In this document: positions 22,877 through 35,943 of the stretch, piece after piece | How the letters are laid out: each line of letters opens with the position of its first letter | How positions within the stretch are numbered: position 1 is the stretch's first letter | From: Puccinellia tenuiflora | Taxonomy: Eukaryota > Streptophyta > Magnoliopsida > Poales > Poaceae | DNA: 64,000 bases | Direction: 5' to 3' | NCBI GenBank assembly: GCA_012064385.1 | Contig: QRDG01000139.1 | Span: 186,001 to 250,000, forward strand | Translations under genes and position numbers: made by a program | The notes under the pieces: model-generated | Seen by the model: the letters and a program-made list of their open reading frames with translations, nothing else | The model's database searches: none | Told to the model about the DNA's origin: nothing

Positions 22877-23313
22877 GCTTCTGGCTTTGCGTGATGAGCA
22901 ATGCTCAATCAGAATCTGATTCGTGGTTTGACCACGCGCAGGGTCGGCTTGCTTGCTTTGGCGCTTGTCCGTCCTGAGCAGCGACACATTGTGTGCCTTG
23001 GCTCGGTCAGACGCCGCCTCCAATCGGTCCCGTCGTGCTCTGCGCATCTGTCCAACGAAACAATCTCGTTTCGGAACACGGTGACCGTTGCTGATGAAGA
23101 AAAATGAGCGCTCCAAAGCGCGTGAGTCGGCCAGATGCGATCTCTTCGTCGATGGTGATGATGTTGATCGTGTTGAAACAGTTGAGCCGGTCAGATGCGA
23201 TCTAGCCGAAGACGACGAGATTGAATACGTCGAATTAGATCAGCATGTTAGATGCAATCTGCCCGATGATGTCGATGAAGGATCCCGCCCGGATCGTCGC
23301 CTGTACGCCTCTC

Positions 23314-23332
23314 GCCCCACGGTGGGCGCCAA
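23314..23332 (-). other. Primer binding site of the LARD-like element
   Basis: Minus-strand TTGGCGCCCACCGTGGGGC one base from the LTR. It is a known type of gypsy binding-site sequence. Confidence 0.7.
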
Positions 23333-23333
23333 C

Positions 23334-23854
23334 TGTCGTGGTATTGTCAAATCTGGCCGAGACAAGCGTGCCATCCAGCTAGGTATACGCCGACGGTAGA
23401 AAGAAGTCGTGGGGGAGGAACGTAGCGGGATTCCGGTGACAGGATTACACACAGTTTACCCAGCTTCGGATCACACGACGGTGGCGTGATCCTACGTGCT
23501 GCTATAAATCACTATAAGGCAATATGAGCCGATTACGGTGTATGAGGTTGTGCCCTAAGGCATCCCATAGGCCGGCTTATAAAGGTGACTGGACCTAGGG
23601 CTTACAATGAAAGTCCACCGACTAAGGTAATAGGAGTCCTAGACTAACACGGCTTCGTTGTCTTCGTCTTGTGCACCAAGTCGGATGGTTACTGGGCCTT
23701 CGTCTTGGGTTCTCCTTAGCCGGCTTTGCCTTGTCCTTGTGCTTCAGCATGCTGGGCCGCCCGGTAAGCCTGCCGGCATTACCACCAGTGGGCCACCCTG
23801 GTATACTGGAATATGTACATGTCGATGACACACCTATTTGGTATATCCCCGACA
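23334..23854 (-). repeat. LTR of the LARD-like element
   Basis: 521 bp, TGTCGTGG to CCCCGACA on the + strand. On the minus strand a CTTTATAAG box is at 23576-23584. To the right it abuts a Sabrina-like LTR fragment at 23855. Confidence 0.75.
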
Positions 23855-24561
23855 GTGACATAAAGTAACAGAACCAAGAATGTGGAAAAGTGGTGGATGG
23901 CGTGGCGGAATTGTCCCTAATTAAATAAAGAAGCTACTTGGTTCATTGTCTTCGATGCAGTTTTCCATGCGGGAGAGGCAAATATATATGTACTCAACTA
24001 TTTGTGATTACACATACTATATGATTGGAACGTTAGAAAGCTTCCGCAAATACTAACAATTCATTAAGGTTTCCGCAACCATAGCATTAAGTTTAAGGTC
24101 CTCTTTATCCCATACATGTAAGATTCCGGTTCGAGTTTTTAGGTTTCTGTCAATCCGATAGAACTTTCCCCTTCCTCTTACACATACTACAAACCCTATG
24201 ATGATGATCCATGCGCGCATAAATATAATGACATCAAAGGACTCTACCATATCAACATACAACTCGAATCAACCAAAGATATTCAATAATTCAACCATCA
24301 GACAAAAGAAACTACACAAACATGACATAGATGAAAAGATAATGATTTATAGCATCAAACACCATGTTTACATAGAGGGGTACAGAGGTGTGTGAGAGGA
24401 TGAACTATTGTATACAAGGAGGAATTGGTGATGGAGATGGCGGTGAAGGCGGCGGTCATGGAGGAAGAGGCAAAGCGGGGCGGTGGCGGCGGCAGCCAGC
24501 GGCGTGGCGCAGGGGCTCCTCCTGTGCCGGCCGGCCACAAGGGGTGTGCCGCCCCTAACTC
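23855..24561 (-). repeat. Fragment of a Sabrina/WHAM-like LTR
   Basis: Nearly collinear with 51131-51825 in the complete LTR at 50875-52395, from GTGACATAAAGTAACAG to GCCCCTAAC. Small differences occur throughout. The part equal to 50875-51130 is missing on the left, where the LARD-like element sits, and the part equal to 51826-52395 is missing on the right. It is most likely the 3' LTR of the element whose 5' LTR is at 50875. Confidence 0.85.
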
Positions 24562-27500
24562 TGCGGTGACCCAGCACACCACTGCATGTTGTAGTGCGCA
24601 AGTCATTGACATAACACTCACAGAAGGACTTATCCATGAATATTACATCCCTCAGAGTAGTACAATAGAAACATAGCAGGTCCAAGGTAATACTATAGGA
24701 TTACAACAATATTCAATACAAAATCTTGAGAACCTCCTTTATATAAAAGCAAGTCTCATACAAATGAAATCCAGAAAAGATCCAATTCGTAGCACTAAGC
24801 TGGAGATTATCTCTAGCTCTATTCCTAATCCACTACTACTATTGTCATAGCCCTAATCTACTCCATCTGGAACATCTTTATCCAGGGTTGTACTCCTCCT
24901 TCCAATAGATGTTGTCTCCTCCATTGACGGTGTGGTTTTTGTGTATGCCATTGACACTGCTGTCATTGCCCCTCCATGGCCATGGTTGTCGTCATTCTTC
25001 CGTTGGTGAAGTAGCGGTCAACTCCTTCAAGCTCCACCAGGTCGACTTGATTCCTTGTGGAAGACCTCCTTAACATCGTGATGGATATCTAGCAACGCCC
25101 TTGATGGCTCCAAAAGTCTAAGCAGGGGGTCAAATAGGAAGGGGTGAGTAACAGCGTTACTCAGCAAGTTCAGAATATATAGAGATAAGGTGTTTCATGC
25201 ACTAGCTACTGCCAAAACCTCAGGTCTTTGGCATAGATGCAAGTTTTTGCAAACATTTCTTCAAAGGATAGATTTTATTCTGAAAACTATGTCCACAGCC
25301 TCCACCGGTCTTGTGAATCTAAATGGGACTCCATTCCAGCCTCGATCTCGTAGTTCCATTCCGGGAACATGGTTGTGATATCACAAATTTGATTGTTTGA
25401 CTCTGCATAGTTGCATCACTTTACCCAACAGTTGCCTGGCCCTATATATGCTCTCTTTACAATCCATGAGTGTTATAGCCAAGGCTCAGGACATCCAGCC
25501 ATGTGGAGCTCTTTCCCTCATAACGCACATCCGCCCCTTGAGATGCTATAGGTGAAACACGATCACCTCATACCCATCACCCACTCCTAGCTTCCATACC
25601 AAACACCCCGTCGGATGGGAAGTATATGCGCTTCCACGCTGACAGTCGTCGCAACGATTAAACTTGGTACTGGCCTGACGTAGATATGCTTATGAGGAAA
25701 GAAGCCTTTGACTGACCCCGCCCATACAAAGTTCGTTGGTTGATGCTTTCACTACGGCGAAAGGATCACTGGAACATGGCTTATTAATTTCCTAAGGATA
25801 TATACCTTCCCATACGATGGAACACCGTACCTATTCATCCTACCATTGTTCCACCGCCAACCAATAGTATATACCACATCATTCGAAAATACTTTTTCTT
25901 TTTATGCAAGTGAAAGGAATGCATAAGGAACTTTGCAAGTACTTTGATAAAAATACATCAAACGGTATGCAAGAATGAACTTGCCTGTGATAGAGATGGC
26001 AATTCATGTCCTTCGGGGTTCTAGGGTTTGCGGTAAAACCCCGAGTTCTGAAAATAGCAATGTAGTCCTGGTAAGGACTACTGGAAACACTGTCAAGATG
26101 CTATTATGCATAGATATGAGATGCATCGTAAAATCCCCAAAAATACCCCGGCTCACAAGTGTAAGCTTCGTTTTACTTGATACTTTGATAATATCATATT
26201 CTTTGGTTTAGGGTTGTGTTATTACCTTTTGGTGATGTTATTTAATACTTAAGGATTTTGATAAGATTTAGATGAATGATTATATAAGATTTACTTGATT
26301 ACTTAATCACTTGCAAAAGTTTACTTAAAAGTATTTGAACTAGTTGATATAACTTCCTTAATTTTAAGTAGTTACTTATTCAACTTTTCTTTACTTAACC
26401 AATTTCAAATATTATCAACACAAGAGTGAATGAATTTTAGATGAATTCTTCTTTGTGTGTTTTACCTAGGATGAGTAACAGAACAGTCATTTATAGAATG
26501 TAATAAAGTTCAAAATATATACTTTGAGCTTATTACTCAAATTCTTTTTCTTTAGAAAAATATTTTTTTTTTAAAATAGTTCAATTCATTTCCACTTAAG
26601 GATCCTTGAATTTTTGTAGGTAATTCAATTCATGTCCACTTAAGGATCTTTGAATTATTCACACAGGAAATCTTTTCAAATAATTTATTTTTGAAAATAA
26701 TTCAAATCATATCCACTTAAGGATCTTTGAATTTTTCATTCAAGAAAACCTTTCAATAAATAGAATAAAAATCATATTTGAAATCCTTATAAAATTTTGA
26801 GTTTAAAACATATTTTTAACTTATTTCTGGGAATCTATTTGAATTTCCATTTTTTAATTTGAATTGATTTGATTGAATTTGTGAAAAGGCTAAAATGTCC
26901 TTGGTCCAACCGGACCTATTGGGCTGGTCCAACCGGTTCGGGTCAAGGTCGGCCCACTCCCAAACTCTCTCTCATTTGCTCTCTTGCTCCCGAGCCCTCG
27001 CTCGATTCCCCTCTGTTCTCTGGCGTTGCCGCCGCCGCTGCCTCGCTCTGGTCCGGCCGGCTCCGGCCATCACCGGCGCTGCCGCACCTTGGCGCTGCTC
27101 CGCTCCTCTCTCCTCTCTTGGTTCCCTGCCGCTGCGTTGCCCTTTACCACTCGCGGAACCCTAACCCTAGCTCCACCATCGCCGGCCTGCTGCCCTGGCC
27201 GTCGCTGACCTGCCGCTGCTCCCTGGTGCTACACCGCCTTGCTGGTCTTGCCTTCGTGCCCTCCAATCGAGCCTGTCGCGGAACCCTAGCTGACCGTGCC
27301 TCCTCGACCTCTGCTCGAGCACGCCGCCTCGACTTCCATGTGGACCCCAGCGCTGCTCGGCTCCGGCTTTATCGACTCGACCTCCAGCTCCTCTATCACG
27401 ATGTCGTCTACCTCATCCTCGACGCCGGCGGGATGGCAGTGAGCTGGAACCCCAGCGTCGCCTTCTTGTCACCTGCTCTCTGCTTTAGTCGATCTTCTGC

Positions 27501-28615
27501 TCGGCTATGCCGCCATGGATCCTCTCCTCACTCTCTACTCACTGGCGGTGGTCTTGGTGGTATGGTTCTGCTGGTGGTGTTGTGAGGTGTTGTGGTGGTC
27601 TAGTCCACCCCCTGGAGTTGCTGTTGTGCAGCAGTCGCCGACGGGACGGCAGTGGTGCCCCCACCGCAACCTCGGTGACACGCTGCTGCTACGCCTCCTT
27701 TGACTATCCTCGACTACGCACATCCCTGTGCGCTGTTCTGCCTCGGCTACAACTCCTCGAGGTGAGTTTCTCCTGTGACCGGCCTTCGAGCCGATGTACT
27801 GTGGTGATTGTGCGATTGTGCTGCTGCCCCTAGTTCATCCTACTGATGAAATCCTCCCTCTAGATGTGATGTGCTGTGTGTGTTCCTCACTGTCAGTTGT
27901 GTACTCTGAAGAAATCTTCAGTTGACCAGATAACTGTTCATAAGGATTATTCTTTAGTTCCAGAGATGAGTTCTAGATGATTTACTTATCTGATAATTGC
28001 TGTTTGGAAATATTTTAGCTTGTTGGCTTTGCTTATTAGCTTACTGGTTTATTAGACCTGAAATATGTGTAGATTATGTGCATCAGTGTATAATTTGGAT
28101 AAAAACAAATACCCTGCAAGCTTGTATTTGCTGTTTTAAGGTGCCTTTAGTTCCTGGCTTTGCTTGCTTAATGGCTTAGCATGTTTACCTCCCTGTGTTG
28201 AATCTGTAGCTTGCTTGTTTGCAATTTAAGCATGATTTAGTCACTGTGGTGCCTCTTAGGAGTGTGCACAGTGTTTAGATCCATGCCAAGCATGATCTGG
28301 TGATGCTAGTGTGACTAGAAAGATTTAAAGATGTATTACTGGACAGATTTAGTTGAAACTGACAAAAACTGATGTTGTGCTTGATTTCTTGGCCCTGCCA
28401 ATGATGCAAAGGCTGAGGCACATATTTATTAAGAGCAGATGCTTGCTAGTGTGTATTTTAATTCTCTGTGATGCTTTAGCATAGAAACTCTATGCAAATC
28501 TGAGGGATCCTTCTTCTCTTCCAGTAAATTGATAAGAACAGACTACTGCACCCCTCTCCTCGTTTTCCCTCTCATCTAAAGATATGCACCTATGCTATAT
28601 GATATTAGATCCTAG
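24562..28615 (+). repeat. LTR-like, non-coding sequence, possibly composite and truncated
   Basis: Begins TGCGGTGACCCAGC directly after the Sabrina-like fragment. About 25900-26900 is AT-rich; 26930-27760 is GC-rich and pyrimidine-rich on the + strand, like a long LTR leader, ending in a CTCGAG/GTGAGT donor-like site at 27762. No protein domain is seen in the 238-residue frame at 26869-27585. The layout resembles long LTRs of Tekay/Del-type gypsy elements. I cannot find the right end: it breaks off where the Tat copy 2 LTR begins, also broken. It may contain more than one element. Confidence 0.45.
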
Positions 28616-29547
28616 CAACCCTCAACGTGCCTCGGCGTCGGTGCTCGCAGAGATCGCTGTGGGACGGCACTGTAGAGATGAACACACGATGTTACCCAGG
28701 TTCAGGGCCCTCTTGGAGAGGTAAAACCCCTACGTCCTGCCTTGGTTGTATTGCGCTTGCTTGGAGAGGTTTTAGTACAAAGAGAGCTTGGCGAGCTCGA
28801 GGTGGCTAACAATGGCTATTGCTAACCCTAGATCTGAATCAGAACTTGGACCTCAAAGCTCCCCAGAATCGAACCCTCCGCCCGAACGTGCTCCCCCTCC
28901 TTTTATAGGTGTCTCGGACCTCTTCCCCCAAATATCTTGGCGGGAAGGGCTACCACATGGCGACGAAGGAGGAGGACGGGCGCACGATAAAGGTAGAGTC
29001 CATGGACGCGGTCCATGGCAGGGAGCGGTGTCACCAAAGCTGGAAAAGGCCACCGTCCAGCCAGGACGGTGGGCTGGCGCCGCTGAGGTGGGATGTGTCC
29101 CACGGTGACGTCGCCCTTGGAGCGTAGCTGCAGACGGTCCCCTTATCACCAAAGTGGCAATTCTTGGAGCTCCTTTGCTTGGTGCAGCGTTGTTGACTGC
29201 TTTATACACGAGAACGGCAACTGCGGCGCTGCCGTCACCGCGCGCTGGCGCGCCCGTGACTCTGCGGTGGGTGCAGAGCCCATGTGCGCTCTGCCGCGGA
29301 GGCAGAGCTGGCTTCGTGAGGAAGGAAACCCTCGCGAGGCTGGAGGCCTCGCCGAGCCCTTTGACTTGATCCTGGGAGATACCCTCTCGAGGGGAGGTCC
29401 CTCGCGAGGAGAAAAGCCCTCGCGAGGGAAAAAACCCTCGCGAGGCTCGCTAGGCTTGGAGAGCCTGGTCCTTAGCGAAATCTTCTGAAGAATGTTGTGG
29501 GCCCTGGCAGGCCAGCCCGTGGCACCCTAGTTTCCACGGTGCCGACA
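28616..29547 (-). repeat. 3' LTR of Tat copy 2, truncated
   Basis: Matches 47606-48554. The 72 bp equal to 47534-47605 are missing at the left end. It lacks a 20-bp segment present at 48414-48433. The TATA box (CTTTTATA on +) is at 28900-28907. Confidence 0.9.
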
Positions 29548-32500
29548 GTAGCCCCCGGGCCCGCGATGGGCACGCCGAAGCCCACGGATGGAGGCGAAGC
29601 GTCAGGGGCCCAACGATGCCTGCCTGGGCCATGACACATGGGGCGCAGCAGTTGTGCCCGAGGCCACGATCTCCTCGGCTTCAATGGGCGACCCGGTGGG
29701 GCCCGCCACGTCCTTGGCAACTGGCCAATAAAGCCTGCGCGCGCAGACGGCGCCCATCACTTCGTCCATTACTCCTCCGCACACTTCCCCCTAACGCCTC
29801 CTTCTTCCCAGAGCGCTCCACCTCCAAGGTCTCCTTCTCCTGTGACCATGGCGCCCAAGAAAGCAACCGCTGACCAGAAGGGCAAGGCCACGATGCAGGC
29901 CGGCAAGTCTGCGACGGCAGCGCGAGGCGCTGCATCCCAGGGGACGCTGCCGAAGACTCGCGTCCACTCGGCGGCTACTCAAAAAAGTGCGCCACCAGGG
30001 GGTCGGGAAGACCCACGAGCTTGGCGCTACAAGCATGGAGCCGGCCGGCAGCAGCAAGGTCTGCGCGGGGTACTACCCCATCTTCCTTCACACCCTCTAC
30101 GCCGGTCTTGTTCCTCCTTTCTCCAGCTTCCTCCTGGGGATTTTGGAGGCGTACCAGATCCAACTCCTTCATCTCCACCCCAATTCCATCCTCATCTTCG
30201 CCTACCTCTGCAAGGCGTACGTCGGCATCCGCCCTTCTGTGGACCTCTTCCGCAGCTTCTATGTAGCGCCCCGACCCCAGAACTATACAGTGAAGCTTTG
30301 TGCGACAGACATAGCTATCACGTATAGTAGAGAGATCAAGACTTGTGGAACAACTGGCACATTGCAGACTCTACGACACAAAAATCATATAGCAACTCAT
30401 ATATGAGAAAGATACAAATACTACACAAAGAGGTCACTGACCCAGCAATTCATCAAGCGGAAGCGAAGTAGTGTTGTCTAACACAACAAGATCCAAATAT
30501 GGCCTAAGAGGCCTACAGATAACAATCCCAGCCAGCTTGTTCCACGGTCCCAAGCTGCCACCTGGGAACCCCGAACTATTCGTCGATGTCCACGAAGAAC
30601 CACCTAACTGCTCGGTGTCGTCCTCCTCTGAAATACAAATATCGAGGCAGCAAAGAGAGACTGAGTACGACGTACTCGCAAGTTTAGTAGGGCGATATAG
30701 GCCCGATGCTGACGGAGGCTCTAAGGCTATATATGTATTTCTTTTGCATAAAGCTAATTTTCATAAACCGAGACATAATTGACACAAGGCATTCGTCTAC
30801 TCAGAAGATTTTTCAAAAGGGGATAAGAGAGTAAACTTTTCATATTCGGTTCTCATCGAACCTACTTGTAGCCATAACCATCTCTCATCTCCACCAAAGG
30901 CACTCCCTCGAATCACCCTCGAGGAAATGAACCTTTTATCACTAGTTGATTATGCAACCTTTAGCTGCCATATCAATTAGGTTAATGTTATCTATGAGCT
31001 AATCCGCCTTTCCCAAGAGTTTGTCCATAACCGTGGACACGGCTTTTCGAAAAGATTTACCCTGCAGGGGTGTACTATTTTACCCATTGGTACCGTCCGG
31101 CTCACCTAATTGGCCCTCTTCCGGGGAAGGCCGGCGAGCGGGCGCGGTTAAACCTTTACCTCACGAGAGACTATCCAAGAGTCATCTGTGGCCACAGGGC
31201 AAGTTTACCCAGCCTATTTCAGCCCCTGCCCCATCGCCACATCCTAAACACAAATCCTCATCAACATCATCTTTTCCACTCACACGCAAATGGAAAACCG
31301 AACTAGAGGACCCTTGGATACGCCCGCACAAGTTATTCAGTTAGTAAGGCGCCCATACACCCACCAATGGCAGCATGCTCGGTTCTTGGTTCTAGCTAAA
31401 AGCACTCTCATCCTAGGCGGCAAGAATGAGGCAAAACACCATCCCCGATGGCAACTCATCCAAGCCTTTTAGCAAATTAATTATCCACCACAAGTAACCT
31501 TCATGTCCGAACATTCCACCACCATTCATAATAATGGAATTAAATCACCGGACAAAATATATCTTAGCTAAGAATGGCTAAGCATCACTAAGCATCTATA
31601 TATACAATAATTATCTTTGTATCCGGTCAACACAACAACCTAGGGCTCATAGGTAGGGAGGCATGTGATGGTTCAGGGGAAAAACATGCATACATAGGAG
31701 ACTCTAGCATTGACCAAAAATTGTCATTGGAATCGCATGCAATATTATGGTGGATAAAATAGTTTTAGAAAACAATTGGATGCTAGATGCCAAGAAGGTT
31801 AGGTTATCTCTTGCCTTGCTGCCCGGGCGCGTAGTACTGCTCGTCGGGGTTGGTAGGGTTAACCTCCACTCCGGAATCTATCGATACCCAAACAATATGG
31901 AAAAACAAATAAATCACACGAAGACAAGGTGCAATGCACAATCACATGATGCCATGACAAGTTTATGCAAGGTATCATCATTTAATGTATTTCATAGTTT
32001 AAATGGAGTTCCATATAATTAAGGTAATTGTTTGGAAACAACCCCATAGTTACCTTAGTGGTCACATTGTTTTTACATTAACTCATTATTAAAGAAATGG
32101 CTTAAATATGCATGAGCATGGCATGAATGGATAGGGTTTGTCCTTCCGATCATTTGGCACCTTATTTGTGATTGATTTGTTTAATCATTTAAGAAAACAT
32201 CAATTGAATATTTATCAAGTTATGAATTTTCTAAATTTCATTTATATTCTGCCATTTCTAAAATTCTATAGAAGGCTACTGATGTGTAGAATACAACCCA
32301 ATTGGATTTAATTCAAATTAAGTTATTAAACTTCCTGTATAAATGTTTTAATCTAGAAAGCCAATATTCTAGTTTTGCTACAACTCAAGTTAATTTTATT
32401 CAAAATTTAAATCCTCTTAGGGATAACTAGTATTGCTTAAATGTGAGCTGACAAAATTGGTTTGACCTCATTTGGGTTAATGGAGTATCAGAAACAAACA

Positions 32501-32890
32501 AGTTTAGGTTTTATACCTTCTGTGGCATTTTGAATATCATTGTTTATTTATTAATCTAAATGGGGTGAAACCAATTTAGTGAGTTAGAGAATTTCATGAG
32601 CTTTCCAGGACATATTCATTTACTTAATTTGGATTCCTAGATCTCGAGATATTAATTCTCAAAGTCTTGATAAATTTTCTGGCAGAGAAAATCCCCTTCT
32701 AAGTTTAACAACTTAACTGATTTGATAATTTTCTACTGACTTAACCACAACACCAAATGGAATCAAACCAGTGGCATTGGGCAGATTAGTTGATGTACTT
32801 TTGATACCATTTTAGTTTGGTATTTTTGGTTAAATCAAGTTTTAGGAACCATTTCCCAAAGATGGTATCAAAATAAACTTTCTGAGTTTT

Positions 32891-33022
32891 CAGTTAAAAC
32901 TAACACATTTGTCATTTTTATTTCTAATTGGAGACATGTCCAAAATGAACATGGCTCAGTTAAAACTAACACATTTGTCATTTTTATTTCTAATTGGAGA
33001 CATGTCCAAAATGAACATGGCT
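32891..33022. repeat. Perfect 66-bp tandem duplication
   Basis: 32891-32956 equals 32957-33022 base for base, inside the long solo LTR. Confidence 0.95.
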
Positions 33023-33893
33023 TGCATCTATGTGAAGATGGAATGTTATACTAGCTACATCATTTTAGTTTGCTATTTTTAGGCCTCTGGTTAAATAGGA
33101 ACTTGCATGGGAAGGTGGCTACCTTCTGTTATTTCATGTGGAGGAATTATTGCTTAGCCATTTTCTTGAGATGGTATCTTCTATATAGAATTTATTTTTG
33201 GGGTTCACAACAATTGTTCAAGGCAGTACACTAACCATACTAACATGTTATGCCAATACTAACCTCTAAATAAATCTAGATTAATTGCTATGATCAGAGC
33301 AAAAACCTAAGTATTTATCTGTTTTCAGAAGTTTCTGAAAACAGACAGAACATAGCTACTTTGCCTCATTTTTCCAGTGAGCTAAACTATTTATTTTGGA
33401 AAACTAAATCATGCCTATGAATCTATGAAACTATCTCTTTCTAACCATGCAAAGATTACAAAATTTGGTGGAACAGATTTCTCAGAAAGTGCATGCAAAG
33501 GTAGCTACTCTACACTATTTCCAGCACTTAGCAGATTCTCAGAATTTTCAAAATCGGCGGGAGCGAACTGTGGCCGTTGATCACCAGATCGACGGCGCAC
33601 AGCCGTCCTCGACCTCCCGACGGCAGAGAGCTAGGGGAGAGAGAGAGGGCTCGGGGAGCGGCCGGAGAGGCACCTGCCGGCGGCGAGGGACTCCGGGGCG
33701 GCTTGGGGGCGACGGCGGGTGGTCGGGGCAGCAGCCGGGCGGCGGCGGTGTCGTCGGAGATGCACCACAGCGGCGGCACGGCGTCGGCGGCCGTGCAGCT
33801 CGGAGTGGAGCTCCGGCTCCTCCTCTGCTGCTCCTGGGTGGAAGGGGGTGGTAGGGGTGGTGGTGTGGTGCAAGGGAGAGGTCCGGGATGGTG

Positions 33894-33902
33894 CTTAAAT
33901 AG
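33894..33902 (-). promoter_or_regulatory. TATA-like box of the long solo LTR
   Basis: Minus-strand CTATTTAAG just upstream of a C/T-rich leader. It sets the orientation of this LTR. Confidence 0.5.
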
Positions 33903-35943
33903 GCGGAGCGGCCTCGGGGCAGCGGGGACCACGGGGTGGCCGTGGCATGGACGCGGGCGGCATGGGCGGCACGGGCGGCCGTCCATGGTCGGCAACGTGC
34001 AGGGCTGGGGAGGCATGGGCGCGGCGCCAGGGGGTCAAGGGGTGCGTGGGGCGTGCCGTGGTGGTCGGGCGCGTCTCGGGCGGGTGCTGGTCGGGCCGGG
34101 GTGGTCGCGGTGTGTGCACGCCCGCAAGGTGCTCGACAGGTGGTCGGCTGACAGGGCTCCGGCGATTTCGGGCAAGGGGGAGGGGCCTGGTGCTTGGGCT
34201 TGGCATGGGGAGCTTCGTGGCGTCCAGGGCAAGCTCCTGGACAAGGTGGGGTCCTGTTTTGCTGCTGGTTTGGACAAGGTGGGCATGGTGATGGCCATGC
34301 CATGCCATGGCTGGTTAGAACTAGGGTTTAGGGCATGGGGGTGCTAGGGTTGTGTCCAGCAGGTGTAGGGGATACAGGAGAGTGTGCTGGACATGTTGGG
34401 GACAAGCTTTAGGGCTGCCATTTCATATAAGGTAGTGGGCACTATGTGGGATTAATTGCATTTCCATGCTAAAGGAAAAAAAGAGAAAGCAAGGTTGCAA
34501 TTGCTAACATATTTGATTTGGCCACTCCACAAATTATGAACATATTTATGGAGGCTCATATTATATTAGTGAAGCACCCCATATTTTTATTTTGGATTTT
34601 GAAGGCCCAATTTTGGTTTCAAAATTTAGCATTGGTTGGCACTAATTTGAATTCTCCAATTAAAACATTTGCTTGTCAAAAATTGGATCTTTACCATTGG
34701 TTATAAAAAGTAATTTGGAACTTCCTGAACAAATATAATAGTTCAATTTGGATTTTGTTTGTCCAATAATATTCACCAACCTTGATTTAATAATTTAAGC
34801 CAAAGCATGATTTCATGTGGAGCAATTTAATTATAGATGCCATGATGCAATCATGAGAAAGAAAAAGTGAAAATTTGGCCCAAATTTTAGGGTACCAAAT
34901 ATGGGCTGTTACATTCTACGCAATCCGGTCCACTGCGCAGAACGAGCGGACCGGGTGCGTCTCCTTCCGCATCGCCACCGCCAGGAGCGAGGACTACATC
35001 CCCATCGCGTGGTGCGGTGAGAACGCCATCACCAAGGTGACGAAGAAGGTGGAGGACTTCCGCCAGCGGTGGTTCTTCGTCGACACCAAGACGTCGAACC
35101 ACCTCCTGGACATACCCGTGGCGCCCCCGAAGAAGTGGGCGCGTTGGGCGAGCGGCGGCTTCGAGGGCCCAAAGCTTGAAGCGGTGTACGAGTGCATACG
35201 GGGGCTCCGCGCGTCCGGGCTCACCAGCCAGATGGTGGCGAAGGACTTCACGAGGCGCCGCATCGCTCCCCTCCAGTGGCACTCAGAGCCGATGTGGGCG
35301 TACACAGGCCGAGGGGACGGGATGCGCCTGTGCACAGACAGCTTCTCTCCGGAGGTGCTGAGCCAGGTCCTAGGGGTTCTCTTCGCCACGGCGTCCATCC
35401 CATCCCCAGCCGTCGACGATGCCCGGCCGCTCTTCACCTTTGTGGACGAGAGCGTGCGCGAGCACCGCAGAGGCCTGCCCAGATTCGACGAATGGGGCAT
35501 CATGCCTGAGGGACTCCGCGGGCCCCGCAGCAACCCGTGGGCGGCGGAGGTAGAGCAGATGGACGAGTTGCCGGTGAGGACGAGGCCTCGAGAGGCGCCA
35601 ACCCCTCTGGCGAGGACGAGGCCTCGAGAGGCGCTAACCCCTCGGGAGGCTCCGTCGGCTCCCCAAGGAGCGTACCGCCTGAAGAGGACCTCCAGGTGAT
35701 TTCCTCCAGCGGCAACGAGGACGCCTTTCGCGTAGCTCCCTCCCGACGCACCGCAGAGGAGGAGGAGGAGAGCGGCAGGAGGGGAGGACGCTGCGAGCCC
35801 CGCTCCAAGGCCGTCCACGACAGGAAAGCCGCAGCTGCGAGGGGCGCTCCTCGCGAGGAGGCAGGAGCGCCTCAAGAGGAGGCCAGAGCGAGCAGCCCCC
35901 AGCCGCCCAAGGCGAAGAAAAGGGTGTGGAGGATGGCCGACGA

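Larger units (their letters stand above)
21683..23854 (-). mobile_element. Partial non-coding LTR element (LARD-like)
   Basis: An LTR (23334-23854), a TTGGCGCCCACCGTGGGGC binding site and about 1.6 kb of internal DNA without a recognisable domain remain. The left part is cut off by the Athila element. A minus-strand frame at 23116-22862 is charged and matches nothing I know. Called LARD-like because of the lack of coding capacity, but the missing part could have been coding. Confidence 0.55.
30262..34913 (-). repeat. Long solo LTR, 4652 bp, TSD TTCTA
   Basis: TGTAGCGCC at the left and GGCTGTTACA at the right, flanked by TTCTA at 30257-30261 and 34914-34918. Read on the minus strand it starts TGTAACAGCC and has a CTATTTAAG TATA-like box at 33894-33902, followed by a GC-rich leader (to about 33580). 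No gag or pol sequence is present, so it is a solo LTR. Length and layout suggest a Tekay/Del-type gypsy family, unconfirmed. It interrupts the coiled-coil gene of Tat copy 2. Confidence 0.85.

Noticed and set aside
26869..27585. 238-codon + frame as a host gene
   Set aside because: Ser/Leu/Arg-rich translation of a pyrimidine-rich block, no domain; it lies in LTR-like sequence.
33577..34347. Long frames on both strands in the long solo LTR
   Set aside because: Due to high GC with few stops; Gly/Arg/Pro-rich translation, no domain, and the region is the LTR leader.
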